A stretch of DNA of 29,520 bases, taken from the NCBI GenBank assembly GCA_005773145.1, contig SXHS01000151.1, forward strand, positions 1 through 29,520, given 5' to 3'. The position numbers were made by a program, and so were the translations under genes. Positions 1-7,561 of this stretch are shown piece by piece; position 1 is the stretch's first letter, and each line of letters begins with the position of its first letter. The DNA comes from Planctomycetaceae bacterium (GTDB lineage Bacteria; Planctomycetota; Planctomycetia; Pirellulales; Pirellulaceae). The notes under the pieces were generated by a model. The model saw nothing but the letters and a program-made list of their open reading frames with translations, was not told the origin of the DNA and did not search any database.

Positions 1-1671
1 ACGCTGCATGTCGCCGAGCCCGACCTGTGGGGACATGTACAATATGGTCGCGATGCGCTCACGGATGGACTCGCGACCACAACGACCTACTCCTATTCGG
101 CCGAGGGTTATCCCTGGGTCAATCATGAAAATCTAAGCGAGCTGCTGTTCGCTTTGGGTGTCGACTATCTGGGAATCCCCGGCCTTTTGATGGTCAAGTG
201 TGGCCTGGGGCTCTTGATGGCCTCTTGGTTGATTGGCTTGGCGGTACGGCGAGGAGCGCAACCATTAGTGGCTTGTGCCACGACCCTCATGGTGGCGATG
301 ACCTTGGTCTCTTACTGGCAAATGCGGCCGCAGCTATTCAGCCAGCTGCTGTACGCGATGTTGATGGGCCTGTTGTGTCTGTCGTTCCAGGAGTGGGAAG
401 GTAGCTGGCGACTCCCTTGGTTGTCCGGCGCCTGGCGAGATCAGGCAAGGACGAACCTGCCGATTGCCCACCGGCCGTCGTGGTTGCTCTGGTGCGTGCC
501 GCCGCTATTCGTGATCTGGGTAAATGCTCACGGTGGGTTTGTTGCTGGCTTGGCGTTGCTCCTGGCTTGTTTGCTGGCCCGCGCGGCCGAGGCGTTTTTG
601 ACGATGGGCCGCGGTGCCTACCCAGCGCTGGCACGTATGGGGACGGTTGGGCTCGTGGCCGTTCTGGCGACCCTCTTGAATCCCTACGGTCCGCGGCTGC
701 ACCTGTGGTTGATCCAGGCCATGGATGTGCCGCCGCCCGAAATCACGGAATGGCAACCGTTAAGTCTCGCCAGTGAGGCGGCTCCGGCCGTCGGGTTGCT
801 GGCAGTGGTTGGCTTGGCTTCCTTGTGGGGGAGTCGTCGCAGCCTGGATGCTACACAATTGCTGCTGTTGGCCCTGACCGCGTGGCAGGCCTCGCGTCAC
901 GAGCGCCATGTCCCTTTTTTCGCGATCCTCAGCGGCCTGGTGATTCCGCCCCATCTGCAATCACTGTTGGACCGGATGCGACGCGGATCGACCGCAGATA
1001 CCAGGACGACGAACGCCGAATCGACAGCCGACATTGGCCAAAGAATCCTCGCCAACCGGTGGACTCGATCCGGCATCTACGGGTTATTGTTTTTGGCTGC
1101 GTTGGGACTGGGGCTCCGCATGCGACAGATCACGGTGCACCGCCATTTGTATCCGGTTTCGGCCGTGGAGTTCATGGCGCGTCACCATTTGGGGGGGCGC
1201 ACGGTCGTGACCTATAACTGGGCGCAGTACGTGATTGCGGCGTTGGGACGCGGGGACGAGCACCGCGAAGCCGTGCAGGTCGGCTTCGATGGCCGCTTCG
1301 ATACCTGCTATCCCGCACTTGTGCTCGATCAACACTTTGATTTCATTCTTGGAGCGGACGAAGCGTCGGTCCGACGGAGCCGCAGCCAAGCATCGGGGGC
1401 GCCCGATCCGGCACGGCATGTTCGTGAAGGGCATCCCGAACTGGTGTTGATCAATCGTCGTCAAACGCCGTCGGTGAACGTGATGCAGCGGGAGGCTGGT
1501 TGGATCCTGCTCTACCAGGACCAAATCGCCCAATTGTGGGGACGGTCCGACCGCTACGACGACCAAAGCCGTGCTACCTACCTTCCCCCGGCGCAGCGGC
1601 AGATCTCCGATGCGGCTCAAACGGGTACCGAGGCCTGGCCGGCACTGCCCCGTGCAAACGCAAACGGCTAA
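1..1671 (+). CDS. Multi-pass membrane protein, GT-C/PMT-like (5' end missing)
   Basis: The frame is open from the first base, so this is the C-terminal 556 residues of a longer protein whose start lies outside the window. The visible part begins with a D-L-W-G-H-V segment followed by a Y-P-W-V-N-H-E motif. It then shows about eight to nine hydrophobic segments, then a soluble tail containing N-W-A-Q-Y and D-G-R-F-D. That layout (an acidic/W/H motif in the first outer loop, many membrane spans, a soluble C-terminal domain with W-x-x-Y and D-G-R) resembles the large planctomycete membrane proteins often annotated as dolichyl-phosphate-mannose mannosyltransferase-like or hypothetical. The sugar-transferase role is inference from topology; I do not recognise a specific enzyme. 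The gene is convergent with the HU gene, and the two stop codons share bases 1668-1671. Confidence 0.8.
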   Translation, partial: TLHVAEPDLWGHVQYGRDALTDGLATTTTYSYSAEGYPWVNHENLSELLFALGVDYLGIPGLLMVKCGLGLLMASWLIGLAVRRGAQPLVACATTLMVAMTLVSYWQMRPQLFSQLLYAMLMGLLCLSFQEWEGSWRLPWLSGAWRDQARTNLPIAHRPSWLLWCVPPLFVIWVNAHGGFVAGLALLLACLLARAAEAFLTMGRGAYPALARMGTVGLVAVLATLLNPYGPRLHLWLIQAMDVPPPEITEWQPLSLASEAAPAVGLLAVVGLASLWGSRRSLDATQLLLLALTAWQASRHERHVPFFAILSGLVIPPHLQSLLDRMRRGSTADTRTTNAESTADIGQRILANRWTRSGIYGLLFLAALGLGLRMRQITVHRHLYPVSAVEFMARHHLGGRTVVTYNWAQYVIAALGRGDEHREAVQVGFDGRFDTCYPALVLDQHFDFILGADEASVRRSRSQASGAPDPARHVREGHPELVLINRRQTPSVNVMQREAGWILLYQDQIAQLWGRSDRYDDQSRATYLPPAQRQISDAAQTGTEAWPALPRANANG

Positions 1672-1985
1672 ACGCGATCCTTCAGGCCCTTAAGCGGAAT
1701 GATCTTGACGGCGTTTCGGGCCGGCTTGGCCTTAATAACGGTCTCTTGTTTGGTGAAGGGGTTGATACCCTTGCGTTCGGGTGTCGCCGGTTTGCGAACC
1801 ACCTTGATCTTCATGAGGCCGGGAATATTGACCACACCCGGCCCGCGTTCCGACAAACCCTCGGTAATCAGATTCCCGAGCGCGTCGATGACACGCGTGA
1901 CTTCGTTTTTGTTGAGGTCGGAGGCATCGGCCAAGGCTTGCAACAATTCGGTCTTTGTCAAGGGTTTCTTTTCGTTTCCGCCCAT
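1668..1985 (-). CDS. HU/IHF-family DNA-binding protein
   Basis: A 105-residue histone-like protein. The N-terminal helical half contains 'LTKTELLQALADASDLNKNEV'-type HU helices. The C-terminal half has the beta-arm sequence with K-G-I-N-P-F-T-K-Q-E, the counterpart of the R-x-G-R-N-P-x-T-G-E arm that inserts into the DNA minor groove. Family knowledge: HU/IHF proteins dimerise, bend DNA and shape the nucleoid. The arm here carries an extra run of basic residues and K instead of G in the usual T-G-E, as in divergent planctomycete HU variants. The frame stays open further upstream, but the start at 1985 is chosen because AAAGGAG sits about 7 bases before this ATG and the family's length fits. 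It reads towards the membrane-protein gene and overlaps its stop by 4 bp. Confidence 0.9.
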   Translation of the reverse strand: MGGNEKKPLTKTELLQALADASDLNKNEVTRVIDALGNLITEGLSERGPGVVNIPGLMKIKVVRKPATPERKGINPFTKQETVIKAKPARNAVKIIPLKGLKDRV

Positions 1986-2226
1986 GCGTCGTCTCCTTTG
2001 GATTGGTAGGTTTCCCGGGAAGTTCGCTCCACGAATGGCAGCCGGCAGCCGAAGGCCCCCCCAGGGCGCACTCCGCGGGGCGCATGCCAAGTCACACTCT
2101 GCAGGGCACACTGCGACCGCAAAATGACTCCTTTCGGCCATCCTGCACCGTCATGGTCCCCCTATCATGGGGGAAATTACAGGGCTTGAAAAGCCAGCCA
2201 AGGGCCATTTCGGCGTTTCAGACAAG

Positions 2227-2258
2227 AAAAAAACCGCCGAAGCGGGTAGCTCCGGCGG
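2227..2258 (-). terminator. Intrinsic terminator, minus strand
   Basis: On the minus strand a 10-bp GC-rich stem with one mismatch (arms 2249-2258 and 2234-2243, 5-nt loop) is followed at once by seven T residues (2233-2227). No convincing minus-strand gene lies in front of it. Confidence 0.75.
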
Positions 2259-2393
2259 CTCTTCTGGCCAACATTACTCTGGTAGTAAGGCAAAGAAAGC
2301 AAGCCGGCCAGTAAGGCGAAAAAGTGAGTAAGGTGTTGGCTGCCCAGCGTTTACCGTGTTTGGCCCACGGAGTCACTCGGAACGATTCCAGAG

Positions 2394-2427
2394 AAAAAAT
2401 CCCGCCCCGGCAACGAGCCGGGACGGG
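2394..2427 (-). terminator. Intrinsic terminator, minus strand (second)
   Basis: On the minus strand an 11-bp GC-rich stem with one C/A mismatch (arms 2417-2427 and 2401-2411, 5-nt loop) is followed by A and six T residues. Like the terminator at 2227-2258 it implies a minus-strand transcript from 2428-2830, where I see no protein gene. Confidence 0.75.
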
Positions 2428-2800
2428 TCTCCCCTCAATGCATTCGGCCCCGGCCAAGCCACCCCAATGGGGTCATTCGCAAGGTGGTCGGTCAGCTGGA
2501 GTTGGCCCAGCCGGGGTTCCGAAGTTGCTTGAATTCGTTCGGCCTCAGTCGTTGGAGGCGAATGCTCGCCCCCATCTTGCTAGGCACGGATCTGACCCAC
2601 TTAGGGCGCAATTTGAAAAAAAATTTGGGGGAGGGTCTCTGAAGTGCCAGCACGACTGGCCAGAAAGGCCAGTTCGAACCGGCACCGGCGAGCAGACCGA
2701 GCGCCCCATGAGCCTTCCGATCGTGCCTTTTAGGGTGGGGAGCAACATCGGGAATGCCGGGGAAGGAGTTGTGCAGCGGGGCCCAGCGCATCGCTGGCAG
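2428..2800. other. Non-coding stretch upstream of the kinase gene
   Basis: About 370 bases with no convincing protein gene on either strand. It holds a compound stem-loop at 2644-2685: an outer GTGCC/GGCAC pair and an inner 7-bp ACTGGCC/GGCCAGT stem with a 5-nt loop. It also holds an A-rich near-palindrome around 2610-2627. I compared it by eye with tmRNA, RNase P, SRP and 6S hallmarks and found none. Because two minus-strand terminators follow, it may encode a minus-strand small RNA; that is inference. Confidence 0.35.
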
Positions 2801-2808
2801 GATAGGTG

Positions 2809-2826
2809 TACAATCGAGCTGGGGAG
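2809..2826 (+). promoter_or_regulatory. Possible -10 element and Shine-Dalgarno for the kinase gene
   Basis: TACAAT at 2809-2814 is a good -10-like hexamer, but the -35 position has no clear match. GGGGAG at 2821-2826 is a ribosome-binding site 8 bases before the ATG at 2835. This argues against the longer frame that opens at 2754. Confidence 0.45.
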
Positions 2827-2834
2827 TCGACCGT

Positions 2835-4799
2835 ATGGTTCCAGTCGCACAACATGATGCCGACAACATCGAGCTGGACGAAATTCTGGCGGATTACATG
2901 CTGAGGTTGGACGCTGGGGAGAAAGTCTCGCGTCAAGAATTGTTGTCGACTTTCACCCAGTTCCAAACAGAACTCGTCGAGTTCTTTGGGACCTACGACC
3001 TCTTGCAGAACCTGTCGCATCTTTCCACGCACGGGCATACCCATGCAACGCGTGCTGCCTCAAGCGGATCCGATTCCGAGCAAGGCCCGCGTTCCGCAGG
3101 CTCCACGGAGAACACGATCGACCTCCTCTCGTCGGCATCCGATGAGGTTGCTCGGATCGGCGGTTCCGAGCCTCATGAGGTCCCCGAAATGATCGGCCGC
3201 TATCGGGTCGTCGCGGCTTTGGGAGAGGGGACCTTTGGTCGTGTTTATCGTTGCTTCGATGAACTTGCCCATCGCGACGTAGCCATTAAATTGCCGCGCG
3301 GCAAGAAAGACTCCGGGCGCGTGAGTGAGTTCTTGCACGAAGCGCAAAGCGCAGCGCGACTGCGGCACCCGAACATCGTCACCGTGCTGGATGTCAATCA
3401 GGATGAGCATGGTCGACTCTATATCGTGTATGAGTATATTGCCGGCAGCACACTGCGTGATTGCTTGGAACGCCGTTCGTATTCTCGAGACGAGGCCATC
3501 GGCTGGGTGGCCGACATCGCGGACGCACTCCATGCGGCCCATCAAAGTGGTGTGGTGCATCGCGATATCAAGCCCGCAAACATTCTGATCGATGAACAGC
3601 GTCGAGCCCGCCTGGTCGATTTTGGACTATCCAAACGAGACGATCGTTTCTTCGCCAACGATCGTAATCAAGTGCTTGGCACCTACAACTACATGAATCC
3701 CGAGCAGGCATCGCGCAAGTCGGACTGGGCCAGCGCTCAATCCGACGTTTACTCGCTGGGGGTCGTGCTCTACGAAATTCTTTGCCGTCGTCTCCCCTTC
3801 CGCGCCAGTAACAATGCGGATCTGTTGCAGCAGATTCGTGAGCGGTCTCCCGAACCGCCGCGGGCAATCGACGATTCGATTTCCAAGCCGCTTGAGGACA
3901 TCTGCCTGCGCGCCATGGCCCGCAACCCGGCGGATCGTTTTCGTACCGCCCGCGACATGGCGCAAGCGTTGCGTCGGGCGCTAGAACCATCCAGCACCGG
4001 TCGATGGTCGCCAATCGGAAAATTTGTCGGCACCATGGGGACCGCGGCCGCGTGCGCCTCCTGCATGGCATTCGGCGTGCAATGGTACCTCCAGCCCCAA
4101 TCGACCGTCTTATCGGACGCACGTTCCCATTCGACGGCAGACCCAAGTGCCACACATCCGGACCGAGATAGCGCTTCCCCCAATGTCCCTACGATGGCGC
4201 CGCCGACGGCGGTAATGACACATCCCCGGCTAACGATCTCCCTACAGCGAGCCCAAGAAGAAGGTTACTGGAAACTACTCGAAGCTGACGACTTTCCTCT
4301 GCAAGTCGGCGACAAGATCCAGGCTACAGGCAAACTGGTCGGCGATCGAACCGGCTACCTCTATATCTATCATTGGTCCGAGTCCGACGGCAAATTCCAG
4401 CGATTGATGCCGACGGACGAGCAGTTGGCGGATCAGAAACGTACCCAAGAGTTGTGGGCACCGGCTGGAGCCCAGGCTGGAGACCAGGCACAGTGGATTC
4501 CCATCAAGAGCTTGGACGGAATCGACGTCTTGTTCGTGGCCGCATCCGAGCAACGACTCTCCGCCGACGAACTGGCTGCCTTTGAAAAGCAACCAAGAAA
4601 AATCGAAAACTGGGGGATGACGCCGGACTATTTCGATTTTGGTAGCGCGCCGGAAGAAGGAAACGACTCGGCCCCTATGCGAGGACTGGGAACCGCGACC
4701 GTAACGAGTCCTCGTCACACGCCAGCGTTAACACGGCTGCGCTCCGAATTGGAGCCCGTGTTCAGCCATTACCACGGATGGGTGATCCGCTATCAGTAG
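2835..4799 (+). CDS. Membrane Ser/Thr protein kinase with C-terminal DUF4384-like domain
   Basis: A 654-residue Hanks-type kinase. Residues 1-60 form the acidic helical extension typical of planctomycete kinases. The kinase domain spans about 118-375 and is complete: the glycine loop G-E-G-T-F-G near 130, ATP-binding K152 in V-A-I-K, catalytic H-R-D at 242-244 with K-P-A-N, D-F-G at 262, and the activation segment G-T-Y-N-Y-M-N-P-E. One membrane segment at about 396-418 puts the C-terminal third outside the cytoplasm. Residues 465-580 ('G-D-K-I-Q-A-T-G', 'G-Y-L-Y-I-Y-H-W', 'L-M-P-T') match the DUF4384 pattern, a domain often found with caspase-like and CHAT proteins. The kinase should phosphorylate Ser/Thr in the cytoplasm in response to an envelope signal; target and signal are unknown. 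It is the first gene of the locus with the surface protein, CHAT protein and ECF sigma factor. Confidence 0.9.
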   Translation: MVPVAQHDADNIELDEILADYMLRLDAGEKVSRQELLSTFTQFQTELVEFFGTYDLLQNLSHLSTHGHTHATRAASSGSDSEQGPRSAGSTENTIDLLSSASDEVARIGGSEPHEVPEMIGRYRVVAALGEGTFGRVYRCFDELAHRDVAIKLPRGKKDSGRVSEFLHEAQSAARLRHPNIVTVLDVNQDEHGRLYIVYEYIAGSTLRDCLERRSYSRDEAIGWVADIADALHAAHQSGVVHRDIKPANILIDEQRRARLVDFGLSKRDDRFFANDRNQVLGTYNYMNPEQASRKSDWASAQSDVYSLGVVLYEILCRRLPFRASNNADLLQQIRERSPEPPRAIDDSISKPLEDICLRAMARNPADRFRTARDMAQALRRALEPSSTGRWSPIGKFVGTMGTAAACASCMAFGVQWYLQPQSTVLSDARSHSTADPSATHPDRDSASPNVPTMAPPTAVMTHPRLTISLQRAQEEGYWKLLEADDFPLQVGDKIQATGKLVGDRTGYLYIYHWSESDGKFQRLMPTDEQLADQKRTQELWAPAGAQAGDQAQWIPIKSLDGIDVLFVAASEQRLSADELAAFEKQPRKIENWGMTPDYFDFGSAPEEGNDSAPMRGLGTATVTSPRHTPALTRLRSELEPVFSHYHGWVIRYQ

Positions 4800-4969
4800 G
4801 CGCCGTGCCGCCCCCAAGTGTCCGATCTTTGGAACTCGACTGGGTGCGATTTGAGCCATCGTCAGGAGCTTCCGTGTGGATTGAAGGGTCTGTGACAGTC
4901 GGGCAAGGTGCGGCGGGCCCATTCATGCTCTTGGAACGTCTTTTCGTCCCGGCCCATTGGCTCGATTCC

Positions 4970-4998
4970 TTGCAACTCGCGCTGGCAACTGAGATAAT
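4970..4998 (+). promoter_or_regulatory. Sigma70-type promoter before the surface-protein gene
   Basis: TTGCAA (4970-4975) and GATAAT (4993-4998) are separated by exactly 17 bp, each one or two bases from consensus. It lies in the 293-base gap after the kinase gene. Transcription would start near 5005, giving a leader of about 88 bases to the ATG at 5093. Confidence 0.6.
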
Positions 4999-5092
4999 GA
5001 AAAGAAGTGGCCACGCGGTGCCTCTTGCCAACGTCTCTTCACCAAAGGGCCGGCCGTCGGCTGGGAGCCGTTACCTTTTCGGCAGTAATTTC

Positions 5093-7513
5093 ATGCGCAG
5101 TGGATTTCTCCAACATCGATCCCCCGGGAAGCGTCGCGGTCGCTCCTCGCTGCGAGGCTGGAGCCCTTCCCTGGAGATCATGGAGCCACGAGTACTGCTC
5201 GCTGGAGACATTCTCGCCTCGATTCAAGGTACGGTCTTTCACGATGTGTCACGCAATGGTTCCGCAACGGGAGCCCCGACGATTAACGGGGCTACGGTGC
5301 GGCTATTTCGCGACTCGGGCAATCTGCAATTTGACAATGGCGCGTCAACGGGCGACGATGTGCTCGTTGGGACGCTGATGACGGGAGCGAACGGACGATA
5401 TCAATTCGAAGATCTGAGTCCTGGTATCTATTTTGTGCAAGCCAATCCCGTCGCTGGGCTGCTGCTCCCCACCAACAGCGCCGTGCGACGAATCGAGATT
5501 CCCGCCAGCGCGCTGAGCGGCCGCCAGGGGCCGTTCGTGGATTCCTTTGATATCGGTCGACAGATTGTCTCCGATCCTCCCTTCGCGCAGGTGACGCAAC
5601 GATCTTCATTCGACGGAGCCTTGTCTCACATCCTCGGTGGGGAACGAGACGTCGCGGTTGATACGACGACCGGAATCTTGTCCGTCGCCATCAATAACGC
5701 GCAGCCGGGCCTATTGGAATTTGAGTCCACACCCGCAGGCGGCGGCACCCTGAAATTGGTCTGGGATGGGGATAACAGCGGGCAGTTTTCCCCCACAGGT
5801 TTGGCAAACCGCGATCTGACCGATGGCGGACAGTGGACGGCGCTTGAAGTGGGCGCGGTTGCACTGCAGGGCTCCGCCACTGGAAAGCTGCGAGTTTTTT
5901 CGAATGCTGGTCGGGCCTCCGAATTCAGTTGGACGCTGCCAACCGCATCCGGCAATGGGACGCCTCTTGTGGTGGACTTCGAGCAGTTCCAAGCCGTGAT
6001 TGGCCTTGGTGCGGACTTCTCGGCCGTTGGCGCTGTCGAATTGGAGATTGTGACGTCCCCGGGATCGAGTGGCGAAGTGGACTTTGTGCGGCTCGTTGGC
6101 CCTACGCCGTTCGCCGCCGATTTTGGTCTGCTCACGGCAGCCGACTTACGAGTGACCGTAGAAAACGCTCCGGCGGTGATTGCTGGGCAATCGTTGATCT
6201 ACACGTTCCTCGTCGCCAACCAAGGCCCCAGCAACACGAGCAACGTGCAGTTGGAGGCCAATCTACCAGTCGAATTGTCGCTGATCGCAGTCACGCCCAG
6301 CCAAGGAAGCGCGCAGGTCACCGGACAGCTGGTCCGCGCCCATTTGGGCAATTTGGCCAGCGGACAAAGTGCCACGGTTCAAGTGCACGTCTCAGTCAGC
6401 GTCACCGCCGCCGGTACCATCACGACGACCGCCACGGTATCGGGTCCGGACTTTGATCCGCAGCTGAACAATAACACGGCCAATCCCGTGGTGCTGGTCC
6501 AACGCACGATTCCATCGGGCAATTTGCCCCCCCGCTTGGACCTGAATGGCCTGCTCGCTGGTTTGGATCTCGATCTGCTGGTCCCGGCCGGGGTTGGTTC
6601 TGCTCCCGCCGTCGACCCAGACACGCTCGAGATCACGGATCCCGATAGCGATCTGATGCAATCCGCAGTTGTGCTGCTTGTGAAAGATGCTTCCACAAAA
6701 CCGTTTCCACCCGACATGTTACGGGTCGACGTGAGCGGTACATCGATCACGGCTGCGTTCGATCCGGTCTCGGGCGCGTTGACCCTTTCGGGCCCTGGCA
6801 CCTTGGCTGAATACCAGCGTGTCTTGCGCTCGCTCCGTTTCGACCATCCGCTCCGCGGATATGAGGTGATGACGCAGGTCTTGTTGTTGACGATTAGCGA
6901 TGGTCAGGTATCAAGTCCCACGGCGCAGTCTCGCTTGACATTGGATCGCTTCGTGATTGTGGCAATCATTCTACACGCCGATGCCGCGAGCATTCCGATT
7001 CCGGTGCCGAGCGCCGTGGTTAACGGACAGCCCGCCTTGGGTGGCGTTGACGCCGGCGGCATGGGGGGAGATCGATTTGCTGCCTACGGGCTCGGTGGGA
7101 GTGCCGCGCCCAGTGCGAAGCCCTCCCCGTTGGGTGTCGACGCGGCCATCGCGGGGCTTGATGACTTTGGCACGGGTGGCGATCGTCTCGATAGAATCCT
7201 GGAGTATCTGGCGGATGGCGATGCCGCGCAAATGATTGCATTGGACTCGGGCGATGAGATCGTCCCTCGCCAGGCCGTCTTGAAGCCGGCCATCGCGTCG
7301 ATACCCGTGGCATCGCCGGCCGTGGTCGCGACGATTCCCGTGTTGCCCGTAGAGCGAGCACCCGAGTCCGAACTGGAACGGCCATCAAGTTGGCTGCAAT
7401 GGTTGCCGTTCATTCCGTTGGTAGCAATCCCGGCATTCGTCTATCGTCATTATTGGTGGCTGTTATGGCGCAAGCGCAAGGATTCGGGCCCGAGACAGTC
7501 GCAGCCGTCCTGA
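5093..7513 (+). CDS. Secreted SdrD-B/DUF11 surface protein with C-terminal membrane anchor
   Basis: An 806-residue extracytoplasmic protein. The basic N-terminus leads to the planctomycete secretion-associated motif L-E-I-M-E-P-R-V-L-L-A-G-D at about 27-39. Residues 41-120 look like an SdrD-B (Cna-B-like) fold ('GTVFHDVSRNG', 'GRYQFEDLSPGIY'). Residues 130-340 are beta-rich and unrecognised, residues 350-465 are DUF11-like ('NQGPSNTSNV', 'LNNNTAN'), and 480-620 look cadherin-like with D-P-D-S-D. A low-complexity tail leads to a single hydrophobic segment at about 766-785, followed by W-R-K-R-K, which should anchor it in a membrane. The start at 5093 is chosen because the secretion motif then falls at its usual distance and a promoter lies just upstream; an in-frame ATG at 4997 overlaps that promoter. 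It is probably an adhesin or envelope scaffold; no ligand can be named. Confidence 0.8.
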   Translation: MRSGFLQHRSPGKRRGRSSLRGWSPSLEIMEPRVLLAGDILASIQGTVFHDVSRNGSATGAPTINGATVRLFRDSGNLQFDNGASTGDDVLVGTLMTGANGRYQFEDLSPGIYFVQANPVAGLLLPTNSAVRRIEIPASALSGRQGPFVDSFDIGRQIVSDPPFAQVTQRSSFDGALSHILGGERDVAVDTTTGILSVAINNAQPGLLEFESTPAGGGTLKLVWDGDNSGQFSPTGLANRDLTDGGQWTALEVGAVALQGSATGKLRVFSNAGRASEFSWTLPTASGNGTPLVVDFEQFQAVIGLGADFSAVGAVELEIVTSPGSSGEVDFVRLVGPTPFAADFGLLTAADLRVTVENAPAVIAGQSLIYTFLVANQGPSNTSNVQLEANLPVELSLIAVTPSQGSAQVTGQLVRAHLGNLASGQSATVQVHVSVSVTAAGTITTTATVSGPDFDPQLNNNTANPVVLVQRTIPSGNLPPRLDLNGLLAGLDLDLLVPAGVGSAPAVDPDTLEITDPDSDLMQSAVVLLVKDASTKPFPPDMLRVDVSGTSITAAFDPVSGALTLSGPGTLAEYQRVLRSLRFDHPLRGYEVMTQVLLLTISDGQVSSPTAQSRLTLDRFVIVAIILHADAASIPIPVPSAVVNGQPALGGVDAGGMGGDRFAAYGLGGSAAPSAKPSPLGVDAAIAGLDDFGTGGDRLDRILEYLADGDAAQMIALDSGDEIVPRQAVLKPAIASIPVASPAVVATIPVLPVERAPESELERPSSWLQWLPFIPLVAIPAFVYRHYWWLLWRKRKDSGPRQSQPS

Positions 7514-7561
7514 TGTCGCAGCGACCTGTCGTCGAACAGGTCCCCTGCGCCGGAGTTGGAC

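Noticed and set aside
2428..2830. Known structural RNA (tmRNA, RNase P, SRP, 6S) or tRNA
   Set aside because: None of the hallmark sequences of these RNAs could be found on either strand; a TTCGAA resembling a T-loop lacks a pairing stem.
2492..2869. Minus-strand protein of 125 codons opposite the kinase start
   Set aside because: It overlaps the kinase start, has unusual composition and no ribosome-binding site.
4778..5092. N-terminal extension of the surface protein
   Set aside because: It overlaps the kinase 3' end and the promoter at 4970-4998, and would put the secretion motif more than 130 residues from the N-terminus.
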